Assembly: GCA_008931825.1 (NCBI GenBank)
Contig: QXVZ01029263.1
Span: 1,741-54,291 of the forward strand
Reading direction: 5' to 3'
Length of the DNA: 52,551 nt
Source: Phallusia fumigata
Lineage: Eukaryota; Chordata; Ascidiacea; Phlebobranchia; Ascidiidae
Numbering within the stretch: the stretch's first letter is position 1; each line of letters opens with the position of its first letter. The position numbers were made by a program, and so were the translations under genes. Shown one piece after another: positions 1 to 13,000 of the stretch. The notes below the pieces were generated by a model. It was not told the origin of the DNA, did not search any database, and saw nothing but the letters and a program-made list of their open reading frames with translations.

Positions 1-3000
1 TTATACGAACAGCGATCATCTTTCTGTTGACAATATCATGAATTTTGTGCAGGGCCGTAGAAACTGTAATCACAAGTTGTCAGCCCAGCAATGTAAATTT
101 CTTCTTAAAACACCGCTTCTACGCCTGTAATTAAACTTTGCACCTGCTAGGAGCTTGTTTCGTAATTTCACTGTATCTGGTCTTGCTGCGGGTCCTCACG
201 AGTTAAAGGGTGCTTTTCAGTGGACCTGAACCAACACTTTGAAACTCAAGCAAAGTTGAGAGTGCTCAGGTTTTACCAAAAATCCCGCACTGCGTCGCCT
301 TTCTTTAATTACAAAACATCCAAAAGTGTCGGTATTTAAAAAAAATGCTTTTGTTCGTTTTTCGTAGAAATACTAGTAAAAAAATGTTCGCCCGTTGTGT
401 GACTTTTTTCTTTTTTATTTATTCTGACCTTTGGGCATAATTTGTTCAGTTGGGGTTTGCACCAACTTGTCTTCTTGTGCGCTTGTTAGGTTTTGCTGCG
501 GTTGAAAAACCAGCCACCTTGGGTCGTAACATCACACGTAAGTGATCCCACAAAACCCAAACGAGCAAACAAGAAGACCCGATGATGAGACCGTTGCAGG
601 CTTCTCAAGCCTCAAATTCCACCCACAGCCAACCACGGCGCAAAGTGTTAAGACCGAGACAATGACAACCTCCGTAAAATTGTAACTCTACTGACGCCCT
701 GCATATTTTATATAGCTACTCATAACCATCATTCACATACACAACAAACAGCCGAAGAATTTCAAAAACAGCAATTTCTATGACGCAAATATTCCAGACG
801 CTTTAAATGTCACCAAACTCCCCAAGGTCCCAAATTATGTCGTCGCTCTTGGTCTGCAAAGTTCAATTCTCAACACCACAATAGTTTCCCTATGCTCGCG
901 GGAAAAGGCATCTGACGCTTGTGTTTATTTTTCAGAAGGCTTCACCTTCTCAATACTTCAATACCTTGCATCGTATCGTAGACGTGACATCAACAAGGTG
1001 AACGTCTCCAAGCATAAGGTCGATAAACATAAATAGCGTGATTTGCTTGAAATCGCAAACATAAAGTATGGAGTGGGACGTTTGCTAAAATAAGGTCACT
1101 CGTTTGCGAAAACCATGTCATCGTCCACAACGAGAACACATTTAACACNATGGAAATTTTTTGACTGAAATATGTGCATTGACTATATCTGTATCTGTTC
1201 CAAAACGATTATTTTTTCTGTGACTTCGAAACAGCTTAACCAATTGAAACATTTTGCTTCCCTACTTGGCAATTGTGACATCACCAACAAAGTAAACATA
1301 AAATTTTATCACTGCCCGTTACATACTCTTAAAACTTTTCGCTGAAAGAGGCCTTTAACAACTAATGAAATCTGTCAACAGATTTTTTTGGAAAGTGACA
1401 CTTTAAAATATTTTGCCAATACAGTTATCTTTACCCAAACAAAACGCTAAAAACACACTTTAAAACCTATGTATTGCTTGTAAACAATGTAAAATATCCA
1501 CGTGGGCAGTGACCCAAATTCGACAAATACCAATAGCGAGCATGCTTCTGACCTAACAACTCAAAAACTGAAAGTTTGTGTTAGCTTCCCGTTTCGTCTT
1601 GGGCCTTTTGACTCATCCAACCATGTACGGATGAAATGCCCGNGTCTACCGTTCCCCAATTTATGCAAGCTCGTTGACGCTGGATCTGCGACAAAACAAA
1701 ACTTTGGTAACCTAACCAAATAAGTGTTCCTATTTAGTTTGCTAGTTGTTAAAAGGTAAATATTTTTTGCAAAAAATTTATTGGCTGTCCAAAACCTCAA
1801 GGTGAAATAGGCAATTCAGCAAAACTGTGATAAACGAAGCAAGGCGATTATATTGAAAAAAACTGTTTCGCTGACTTTTATTAAACCACCAACAGATTCT
1901 AAAAACTGACCAACTTCAAGTAAATTAACTGTCAAAACTGCATCAATCTTCGCTAACTAACTCGTTTCACATGCATAATATGATACTAAAATACTTGTTG
2001 TGTTCATGGTATCTTGTGATCAGTAGCCAGGTGTAAACTGTCCTATCNCGAACCTTCAATCATCTGACTACCGTATACAATCTCTACCGCGCCACAAAAC
2101 CAACCCTTGTTTGGAAGGCGATGTGCGGACGCTGCGCAAATTGGTTTGATGCCTGACGATAAGGGGAAGATTGGTGTACATGTTTGTAATAGAGACGAAA
2201 CGTCTTGTTGCGTGCTTGACCCTTTTGCTGACACGATACTTTTTGACCCCCGCGTTTGTTTTTTAAGTGTCCGTATACTAGTGTCGAAAGGTTGATTTGG
2301 GATCGGAATAGGAGTTGATGAGCATGTTTTGGGGTCATTCATAATTACTTTGCACTTGATTTAAAATAATTGCTACCTGTTACCAAAGCTACACTTAAGC
2401 TATTAGACAAAATAAAGCCAATTGTAAAATGTCGATGAGCAAATATTCAGAAGAAATGTTGCAGTTTGATGCACCGCCAATTAAATATAGAACTTAACCC
2501 AGTAGTACTTTAAAGTTTTGCTATTGGCTGCCAGAATATCTTTCCTAGTCGTTCTTTTATCTTTGCCTTGGGGCCCCAAGAGGGAAACTGTTGACATAAC
2601 TAATTTTGTCCGGAGATACACCTGCAAAAAGATTCTACACGCTGCACATACCAGATCCGGCTTAGCGCAGGGGCAGTAGAATCACCTTCAAGGTAAATAA
2701 CAGTGTTTTTCCATTCCTGGGTACACTTGTACCGCACTGCAATAAACCCATAGCATATGTTCTCAATGCGGTCTCTGTATCGCGTCCTTACAGGGTTAAG
2801 GTCAACGTCAAGACTGAACATGTTAGCCCGATACACACTAAGGCTACATATCACATCGCTATGTTTCCAGTATAAGGCTCACTGATGTAGTGCAATTCAA
2901 CTAAATACACGCGGGTGCTGCTACCCGATATTCTATGGAATGTGCGTGAGTGATGCGGTAAGAGTAATTGAATAAGCTCAAAGGCAGCACACAATTCAAC

Positions 3001-4215
3001 GATCCAACGTATCCCGCTTTCCATCTGATCGTCATCTCAACATACACTCTTAATTGCGCCCATGATGCAGCCTAAGCTTTCTGTACACTTCCTGAACTGT
3101 AAAAGGCAATCCGTAAGCTGAAGGGCATCACGGTTGACGGTGGCCTGCGCAAATCAGTGCTCCACGCATGGCTTGTCAGAGGTCGCTGCGTCAACCGCAA
3201 AATTGTGCATGTCAACACAGACCATTCTTCCGCCCGCTGTTGCGTGGTATTTGCATGTTACTGTTCATTACAAGTGGAAAGTATGACAGCTGTAGAAATC
3301 ATTACCCGAGCGAAGTTGATATGGTTGGGCACATTGCTGTTTCTGGCGTACAGGGTGGCAGTTATAATAGTAAGGAATTAACAAAAAGCAAACACTGATT
3401 AGCTAGTTTAGGTAATTTTAGGTGGTGTCCCGAAAGTTTGCGTTTTGTTTTAGTCCCTTATGCGACAAAAAACGATTTTGGTAGTTTAATTGCAGTTGTT
3501 TTCAACGGCTGATTTTCGCTTGAAAAGAATTTTATTTTAGGTGCCTGTCCTAGTAACTAAATACCAAGGCGAAGTATGAAGACTGCACACTCTGTGCTAA
3601 GTAAAAGGGTATTACATAAGCTTATTAACTAGGTTATGTAAATATTCATTAATTTACCGGCGCATCTCGTCAAAAAATGTTGACAATTTTCCTTCTATAT
3701 GTTTTGGCCAAAACCGAACCTTTCTCTACTTGCCAGATTTTTTTACATTCTTGACTCAGGCCCTAACCTGAATCATTAGTTCCAAATGATATCAGATGAT
3801 GTTTAATTATTTTGGATTTATTGCTCAGTTTTAAATATACAAACAACCACCTGTGCTTTAAAGGAAACATAAATGAGGCAACTAATTATTTGCCGATTCG
3901 AAAATAATAACAAGCATTTTGCAAATTAAACTGTACTTTCAACCGCTGTCTTGCCTTGTTTCGTTGCTCGCCTTGTTGTGCTACCTGTCATGGCACGCGA
4001 CCCATGCCTCGGTTCAGGTTGTTCGAGCAGTTAAAACTGTCACTAATAACGCAATAACGCAGGTCATTTTCCTTTTGCGTCAATGAATAATTCAAGCGGG
4101 CGTAGCTCATGGAAATGCGGCCGGATTAATAACGTCTTTAGGCGACCTTGCCTTGCCTCATGTATTATCGGTTACAAAACGTATGAGGTATCGCATGACG
4201 CGAAGAGACGCAAAC
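1..4215. other. Region with no supported gene
   Basis: I see only short unrelated open frames, none with convincing splice signals, signal peptide, domain motif or biased composition. Single N characters at 1149, 1643 and 2048 have no flanking duplication that I could find, unlike the five N-marked joins elsewhere, so they may be ambiguous bases or collapsed gaps. The strand and function of any transcript here cannot be told. Confidence 0.5.
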
Positions 4216-5119
4216 CTGATTTTCTATTATGCATTCCAGTGAAAACCACAAACAAAACATAACATGGGGAGGCGTCTGTTTCAAGGATAGGCAAAAAATT
4301 GTTGTCGGTAATATTTTGAAAGGTATTTTTTTGTCAGAAAAAGTTGCGGAGAAAAGGCGTGCTTAAGCCCTGCCCTCCCATGCAGAAAATGCTGCAAATC
4401 CTGTTTGCCTAAATTTGTGCAAAACGCGGAAGATTACCAACAGTTCTCTTTGTAAAATATGCGCTGCGCACAATCGACCCTTCGTTACGTAACTCCACTA
4501 TTACAGACTTGAACCGTACAAACTGTCCTTAAACAGAAACCTGAAATCCTAAATTTATTGCATTTTCTCTATACGCTACGTCTGCAGGCATGAACTTCAC
4601 GGGAACCCTGGGCGATCGCGACAACAGGTGCTTCTTACATCATCTAAACTTTTAACCTAAATCTAATGTNCTGATTTTCTATTATGCAGTCCAGTGAAAA
4701 CCACTAACAAAACATAACACGGGGAGGCGTCTGTTTTAAGGATAGGCAAAAAATTGTTGTCGGTAATATTTTGAAAGGTATTTTTTTGTTCGAAAAAGTT
4801 GCGGAGAAAAGGCGTGCTTAAGCCCTGCCCTCCCATGCAGAAAATGCTGCAAATCCTGTTTGCCTAAATTTGTGCAAAACGCGGAAGACTATCAACAGTT
4901 CTCTTTGTAAAATATGCGCTGCGCACACTCGACCCCTCGTTACGTAACTCCACTATTACAGACTTAAACGGTACAAACTGTCCTTAAACAAAAACCTGAA
5001 ATCCCAAATTTATTGCATTTTCTCTATACACTACGTCTGCAGACATGAACTGCACGGGACCCTGATCGCGACAACAGGTGCTTCTTGCATCATCTAAACT
5101 TTTAACCTAAATCTAATGT
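4216..5119. repeat. Direct repeat around N at 4670 (unmerged contig overlap)
   Basis: 4216-4669 and 4671-5119 are near-identical direct copies (454 and 449 bp) with scattered substitutions and a small deletion near the 3' end. The left copy stops exactly at the N, and the right copy begins at the same point of the unit and then runs on into unique sequence. This is the geometry of two overlapping contig ends from different haplotypes joined head to tail. No coding content is seen. Confidence 0.85.
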
Positions 5120-6490
5120 GAGGCTGCTTCTGTGCCTGGCAATAAACATCATGAAACCAGTACCGTAGAGATTCGGTAAAAGGGGAGATTCGCCTCATAA
5201 ACCGACGCATGTTTTGATAGAACACATTGCGGTTTTAGTTTTCCTCAGCTTGGTGTCAAATGTACAAATTCAGTTTACGCCTCATTGTTTGTTTGGCTTT
5301 ACCCTGTAGCGTCGCTTTTTGTTGCAATAAACAACATTCACTGTTTCCTCCAATGGTATCCAGACACGCGGCGCAATAGTTTATAACAAACAAAAGATCA
5401 ATATAAAGGTGCTTAAATTCAGCGCCTACTATTGATTCCAGTAGCATATTTGAGATTTTGGCAGAACTTCTAGTGGTACGCAATTTCCACAAAAATACAG
5501 CGGCGAACATTAGAAGGACCGACTCGAATGTCCTTTCTATTGGGACAGTTTCTAAAAGCTACCATTGCAAAATCTTTGATGTTGGAGTAATTGACTGCAT
5601 GTGCTGAAACATTGCACTTGTCAAACTCTTGCTGCGGACAGCTGATTCAACTACTCATAAGCTTTTGCTTGTATGCAAACGCATGTAACGTTAATAATTC
5701 GCCCCCAGTAAATGACATGACACAGGCTCTGCAACGAAGTTGTTAAGGTTTCAGTCCATAAATAGAATTAAATTCACTGTAGGCCATTTTAAAGGTCCGT
5801 GTTTTTCGGTTTACTTGGCTCGACTAAATGCTCTATATCTGTACATGCACTTTGATAAGAATTTTTTTGATACATACTGCACTGCACTAATCAATAAAAC
5901 GACTTGTCTTTTGTCACATGTGATGAACTTAAAGCAAAAGAATTGGTACAGTTTTCCACCATGTCTCAATCGCTTGACTCATTTTTGCAAGCATGCTCAC
6001 TTAATGCCCATAACAGTCCATCTCCTTGGCGCCTGACTTAATGTTTATAACAATAGATTTGCTCCAACGCCCCGAACGGTTAACAGTTTAACAATGGCGT
6101 TTGGAAAGTACAAGGGCGTGACTGCGGTTAGTGGGCGGGCCCAGCTACTTTCCCACTTAAATCAGTAAACATTCAACCCGTATACGCTTTTTGAAGACTC
6201 CCAGGTCGGGGAGGGCCAATTTTGCTAAAAAGCTGTTGGCTGACTATCCTTTTGTGGAAGTGGCAAAGTAGCTACAGAACAAGTCACCTTGTTTCGTAAC
6301 TGCTAGGGCGTAAAGCCACAACCCCAGAAATGCGGCATTGGGAGGAGAATTTAAACTGGTAATAAAGCAGTGGAAGGTTTTGCTGTTAGCTGAAAACATT
6401 GAAATCAAACTCTACTTAATAGTGACACCTATCGGCCAAAGACGCAAACAGACCTAGATAACTTCTTCGGGACACAACGACATCTCTCAG
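5120..6490. other. Intergenic region, no supported gene
   Basis: Open frames at 5256-5510 (minus) and 5740-6036 (plus) show no recognisable motif, no splice context and no composition typical of protein. The right edge of the region is the 3' flank of the minus-strand astacin gene. Confidence 0.45.
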
Positions 6491-6496
6491 TTTATT
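6491..6496 (-). promoter_or_regulatory. Poly(A) signal of the astacin gene
   Basis: AATAAA on the minus strand about 65 nt beyond the astacin stop codon. A second copy lies close by at 6520-6525. The position suits the 3' end of that transcript. Confidence 0.5.
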
Positions 6497-6561
6497 AGCA
6501 CAAACCATCGAATAGTAAGTTTATTACCACAAACCAGTTGCTGCTGAACATTGCTCACTTT

Positions 6562-9500
6562 TCACTTTAAAAACTTTTGACAGTGAACTTCTTTGCACAC
6601 TGTCTCGCAGGTAGAGTGGGCCTTTCTTTCGTTGATACATGCAAATTTATCGGCTCGCATTTTGCAACGGTTGCAATGCTCAATGCACGATGTTTTGTCT
6701 CCCTGCTTTGCGATTTGTTTAATCCACGACATGTCGGTGCAGTTTCTGTAAATCATGCACAGTTTACCCTGTTTAACGTCTTTGACCAAACCTATACAGG
6801 TCGAATAAATTGGTGACTGCAGGTATAAGCGAAAGGATACTAATGTCAAAATTGCAAAGTCGTTGTTATTCACGTTATGTTTAAAATCATCTTTAAATTT
6901 GTTTCGCCTGCGACTGGAGCGCTGTACCTACTTGAATTCTTGTGTGCATCGATAGGCGTGTTCTGCAAGCTTGTCTGTAACAGTTAAAACAACACGTACA
7001 GTTTAGAAATTGCTCTTGTTTTGAACCATGGCTCTGCTTACCAATGCAGTTGTACTTCATATTTATTTGAAAAACGTCGTTGGCAGAAAAGGTGGAGTTC
7101 GGGGGAACAAATTTTGATTCGTTGGTGCTAAACAAATATGTCTATTAGAAAATAAATTTTTCCTTTACTCGTTGCTTGCTTTAAGCTTATTGTACATTTT
7201 GTTAACCTAATAGAAATACCTTTTATACACGATGGTTGGCTTGCCGTTACGTGAGAACGTGGAACCGTTGTAGTGCATAACAGAATCCAGGTCATACGAG
7301 GAATCAAAAGAGTTCATGGACGAACTGTTGAATGGTTCAAATTGTGACAACATTTCTGAAAACGAAACAAATGTCTTAACGTTCTCTGGGGTTATACCAG
7401 TTGTGTTCGAACTGCGGCTTGCGACCCTCATACGGGCTCTCTTGTTTGGCTCTTTGCTTCGCTCCGGTGAGAGAAAATAACTACGCTGAAAGTGCTGACG
7501 CATTTCAAATCGCGTTGCGATTGAATGCAACTTCCTATTACGACAAACCGTACCACATAATTCTTGCAACAAGTGTGCATACATCTTTAGCACCAATTAC
7601 CACCAGTTTGTAAATTTTGTGTTGGACGAAAGGATCACGGTATACGTATGCTACCTGGAATGACGTTTTCTTCCAAGATGGTTATGTATTTATTTCGATC
7701 GGGTCTCTGGTGTTCATGGATAAAGCCGAGCATGTGCATGGTCTCGTGTAGAACGGTTAGCAAACCCTTGAAGCAACCTTCGACGTCGAGCCAAACCTAT
7801 ACCAACAAACAGTTTGTAGTCATCTATACTGTCGATATGCAACGTATGTGACAAGTTGATTTCGACTCTTATCATTTCAAGTCAGGGTTTTGGAAAGAAA
7901 CGACTTGACTCGAGTCATAACAAAAGTGAAATTCTCAGCTTTAGAAGCAGTCTTTTAGCAACTGTACCTTACCAAACTGTTTGTTTTTATTTTAACCAAA
8001 TGTGTCAGGAAAATAACAGTCACACTGCTGCGACTTGACTTGACTCGGGTACAAACACTTACTGTGGATACATACAATTTTGTCACTCGCAATCATTGCA
8101 TTAAGTTTATTGTATTGAGTTTAATAAGCTATGCTATTTTTTCAATTAATTTTGTCTTTAGGATAAGTTTTGGGCTAGACACCTCTTGCATTCCGCCTGT
8201 TTTTATCAAATAGGAACTACAATGGTTGGCACGAACGAATTGCACATAATCATCTTCGTTGATTCTTGGTATAAATCGGATGCACGTTTTGTCCTTGTAT
8301 TCCTTGATAGCCTTTCCAATGCTCTGCAGTTGATATCGTGCTGCGAAAAGTGTATTTTATGCGGCTATAAACGCGGCAAAATGTCCAAACCCGACTTTGT
8401 AAACCAAAATAAATAATTAAAAACATAACTGCCATAGAACTCGTATGTAATGCATTATATGGCAACGTTTGCAACACACTGTAATAACTACATACAAGTT
8501 TTCTGGTAGTATTATTTATAGTATAGATTCACTTTTACGTCAGTGTCTTGTGTTCCCAAAAATACACACCTTGTTGCAAAATTAAAATCTTGGTCATAAA
8601 CCGCGCCAAGAGCTTCACCACGTTTACCTAATTTGTAACAGAAAAAACAAGCTTAGACAAAATATCCACTTACTCAGATTTGCGCCCAAAGTGAATGGTA
8701 TGAGAACCAAGCAGCCATCTTTCGGCCACTGATACTGAGGAAAATTTAAAGCTCCACGTTTAAAAAGGCCGGAGGCATCGTAATGCTGATGCTGCTTTTC
8801 GGGATAGGTCTCCTCTAAAACATATGCCCTCGCAAAAGTTGAGGTTTAAAACAAACTACAACATCTCGATTATTTCTCGAAATTGCCTACCTTCCATTCC
8901 GCCCTCGACAATGTCGTTACAACGATCGCAAATTGGACATCCATTGGCATCGAGGGCAAAACCGAGGTGACAAGTTTCTGGACAGACCTTACATAGGTCG
9001 TTGGTGGTCAGAGGTAACCCTTAAATGGACAAAATTTATGGTTAAAAAAAAAGTTATTATCGGATCATAACTCTAATTAAAAATATATAGTGGCCAAAAT
9101 AGTTTTCAAAAGCCACAAGCTTTAAGAGTATTATCAATCAGTTTTGCATGTAAGACATAAACAAAAAGAAGTAGCCGATAGGAAGTTTTAATTCAAAGAT
9201 TCCTAAATTTGCAGCACGAAACAGTTTGTGCAAGACCATATTTCCTTGGATTATAGAGATTATAGATAGATATTATTTTCATGAGATGGTATATAGTACT
9301 ATAGTTCTTCTATAGTTAAACGTGGCTACTTTATTTACTATAGTTCTTCTATAGTTAAACGTGGCTACTTTATTTACTATAGTTCTTCTATAGTTAAACG
9401 TGGATATTGGTTAAGCACTATGCTACGTACAGCTTTCCGGGCGTTACCATGAGAAGTACAATCTGCTCTCAGGAGGGCTGGGCAGTAAGCTGACGATTAA

Positions 9501-9635
9501 AAACGCTCTATTTGATAAATATCTTTTACCAGTAGTTTTAAGCCTACTGAATATCATCAATTTTTTACATTTATATATCTGACCTGTGCTTGCTGAGATC
9601 AACAAAATACACAACATACTTGAAAAAAATAACAT
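6562..9635 (-). CDS. Secreted astacin-family zinc metalloprotease with antistasin-like Cys motif and Cys-rich tail
   Basis: Nine exons join in consistent phase: 9635-9584, 9019-8891, 8814-8674, 8627-8570, 8321-8183, 7796-7655, 7385-7220, 7127-7042 and 6791-6562, coding 380 residues. Residues 1-17 are a hydrophobic signal peptide. Residues 27-51 carry six cysteines spaced as in antistasin repeats, including [13 protein letters not shown] dibasic KR before the WP-containing start of the protease is a likely maturation site. The zinc motif [12 protein letters not shown] is at 190-201 and the Met-turn SVMHY at 255-259, both diagnostic of astacins (M12A). After the catalytic domain (near YNC, about 301-303) a lysine- and cysteine-rich tail of about 75 residues is loosely ShK-like but does not fit that consensus. 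The protein should be secreted and act as an endopeptidase; its substrate is unknown. The acceptor at 7386 was chosen because it restores the spacing usual after the conserved Glu-Asn. Confidence 0.9.
9301..9403. repeat. 39-bp minisatellite, about 2.6 copies
   Basis: A 39-bp unit containing CTATAGTTAAACGTGG is repeated perfectly from 9301, 9340 and 9379; the last copy is partial. It lies inside intron 1 of the astacin gene (9020-9583). Each unit also contains the short inverted pair CTATAG. Confidence 0.9.
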
Positions 9636-10015
9636 TGCGATTTCTTCACTTTACGTTATTGGTTTAACATTTGACATAGACAAACGATAGACACGTCGCG
9701 CAGAAGCAAAGTGTTGGACATGATTCTTAACGCCGAGACGACAACAGGTAGCGTTTTCCTGTCAATCTACATGCAATTGTATTTAATGTAAATACTTTTC
9801 AATGCAAACTACTTGTCGTATCTTTCTCCTCTTGATTTGCGCACACGTCTATGTGTTAAACACAATTTCCCAAATATTTCGATCTGCATCTTTTTAAACA
9901 TGTGTTGTTTTGAATACAGATTTTCCGCAGTTTTTAAGCTAACTCGAATTACCAAACCTGATAAGTGACTCGTTTCACGGTAAACCGATGTAAATCCATT
10001 GTACAAGTGCATTAG

Positions 10016-10021
10016 TTTATT
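10016..10021 (-). promoter_or_regulatory. Poly(A) signal of the Tudor-like gene
   Basis: AATAAA on the minus strand about 35 nt past the stop at 10054. It supports ending this gene here rather than joining it to the astacin gene, whose start codon is about 420 bp further along the same strand. Confidence 0.5.
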
Positions 10022-10053
10022 TTTGTAAAAAGTAATATGACGTGGCAAATAAA

Positions 10054-13000
10054 CTAACACTGTTTTGGAATGGGTACATTTGCCAACAAATTTTGGTAAA
10101 AGTTACCAAAGTCGGCAAGGTAGTCATGAAATTGCATGAGAAAATAAAAGTTTCTAACAATTTCTAGGTAGTGACTTGGCACTGTTGGAAGGTCGCAAAC
10201 TATGCACGGCGGGTAGCTATTAAGATTCCAGATGCCCAAGTCGTGACAGTATGTGTTTTGTATCTGCAAGTATTTGCAAAAAGAAAAATCGTGAAAACTT
10301 GACAATTAGAAATTCCAACTAGAAAATTTGCGCCCTGACGAACATCTTGATTAGTGACTTTGGACCCATTAATCGCTACCACAACAGGCATTTGTAATCC
10401 CAAATAATCGACCTTCATTTTTAAGATTAAGACTTACGTGGGTTTTAAAACCAGGTACAACTTGAACAAGAAGACCTGCAACGTCTCCAAGTTTTCTTGC
10501 AACAGAGTCGCCTTCTATCGGTTGTCTGTCGCTAAAGTAACTTTGCAGGTAGTAATTAAAGTCCTGCAAGCCATTTAGGTTTTGTTGCATCACGGCAGTC
10601 CAGTTGCTATTGTTGATCTGCAAAATGTAATTTTTTTCCGTGAGACTTAATACAACTTATATTACAGACCTAATCCCAACTTGTGATTGACCGTCAAAAA
10701 AAAATTAACGTTAAGAAACTTGATGCACGACATTTACCATTATAAACAAAACATAAAAAAAGAGATTTTTTTGTTCTATCTGTACTTACGTTTGCATTAT
10801 TTACTTCAGGCAGCACTTTCAAACTTAGGGTTGTTAGGGGATTCCAACAAATTGCCACGCTTTCACAGTCCATCTCTCTGCGGATCTACAAATGAAGATT
10901 AATTACAAGCACCGTTACGAGAGCGTTTAGTTTGCAAACCGTTTGTAAAAGATCAGTATGAATTCTATTCACTACATACAAACTCAAATGTTTCACTTAC
11001 ATAGTCGTTCACGGCATCGTCCATGGTCTCTCTCATTCTGGAGAACATAGCAGTTATATGCACTGCATCAAAACTACTTTTTGTGGACCCCTGGGGCACA
11101 GGGTTTCAATTTGAAAGGGTTGCAGACAAATACTGATTTTAACTATGCGTTGCCATGCTTAAATACTTATTTTGTGAGTCGGGGGTGAATTTGTTGCCAA
11201 TTGTATTCTTCCTTTTTTGGACTGATCATTGTTAAACTATTTTTGCATTTTAGATTTACCGACGTACAAGGCACGAAGAATATGTTTGCGTGTTGTGTTT
11301 TGCATTCAATGGTGAATCTCTCGTACCGCATCATTTGTAGCGTACATAAAAATAGATCGCCTAGATGCGTTCCTTAAACATATTGGTCCGAACTGGTCGT
11401 ATATTTACAACTACTATATCCGTGCTTAATTTAAATGTTTATGTTATGACCAACTTAGCAGTTACTTTCTAAAAGTAGCAAAAATGTTACTAACGAAACA
11501 ATTTACTTGTGTACAAGTTGATGAGATCAAAGTAAACTGTATCAACGGATTTATTGTAAAACGCTGCAATACACCAACGGTAATCATCGAACGGCGTGAA
11601 AACGTAACATAGTAATCCTTGACTGTTTTTCGCAGGCTTGACTTTGCCCTTTTCGCTCAAATTTAGGTCACCTGAAGTCCGAGATGTCCCACTCTCTGCT
11701 CCTCATCCTAGGAGGACAGCACTTAGCGGATTTCACTGCAATCAAGGAAGTGCAGATTTGTGATGGAAAATAACTTGAACCGCTGAGCAGACCTTTTGAG
11801 GGTTCTGGCGCTGCAAAAACACGTTCTTATGTTTTTGCTTTGACCCGTAATTGTGTAAAGCGAGAGTTTTTTCTACTTTCATTGCTCGGGAGTTACATGG
11901 TTTTACTAACACAACATGATAGATTGGAGGTTATAACAAGCTTTGTTACCGCAATTTAAAGTCTGTTAATGCAGCAGAAAGGTACATGTATAAGACTTCT
12001 CATTGTCTAAGCTTTTAAATGCTAAAAAGATATTTTGAGTACCTCTCCAGCAGTTGCTTTTATCCCGTGATCTTCCATTTTCCCGATTCATGTTCTTCTC
12101 GTGATTAAACCCCTTTCCTGGCTCGTTACTTGCCCCTCGTATACTATGGACTGCCGTAATGAAAGGACCCGAAGATTTTACCGGAGATTTACGGGGACTG
12201 GGGTGATTTCGATTCATATTCTCAACTTTAGCTCGTCGTCTTTCATCATCGCCTGACACTCGCATCCGGTTTGCGGCAGTTATAAGAGGGCCTACGGACT
12301 TGAGCGATTTTAACAATGGTTTGCGTTGGCTCAGAGCCTTGGCGTGCAGTGCGTCTTGATCCAAGCTAAACCGACGCACACGTTCGTTATATTCCAACAC
12401 CCTTTGATTCGGTGGGGAGAAACGTCTTTCCGCAAGTGGAGATTTGGCAGATTTGGCAGGGACGCTCTGCAGCGACTGCCAGACGTCGTTTTCCCGTTTC
12501 AGGTCTTCGAAATCCAAGTCTTGTAGTTCTGAGTTAAAATCGTAGTTAGAATAAACACAAGCGACGCACCTAATACGTAATTTTTGTTGGTCTAAGGTCT
12601 AGTATTTACCGGCATTCTTTGGTGACAGGATATGTTGGTTAATCCGTGGATATTTTGCGTTGAACAAGCGTTCGTCAGAGGAAGAAGAGCTATTGGTAAA
12701 GGGATAGCTGATGTGGTCGACGCAACGCGGGGACGGAGAAAAACATTCTGTGAACGATGTCGGCTGAATCTGTCCAAACTCAGAACTGCAACAAGACATT
12801 ACAACAAAAATAATAATAAAAAAAAGTTAAATCTGAAGGTCAACAACGCGCTAAAAATTGTTGCCAAACCCGACAACTTTGTTACAGGTTAAATATCCTG
12901 GTTTGAATTTTTAAAACTTACTCGGACGCGTGGATGTTAAAAATCCTAGACATTCGTGATTTCCGATTGCCAATTTCTAGAATTTCAGTATTTGGTTGTC

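Noticed and set aside
2043..2342. 99-codon minus-strand open frame next to an N
   Set aside because: Two overlapping frames are equally open there and neither has recognisable features.
10369..10440. Extension of the 10438-10617 exon past its GTAAGT
   Set aside because: The extended frame ends soon in a stop, whereas the strong donor joins in phase 0 to the last exon at 10263.
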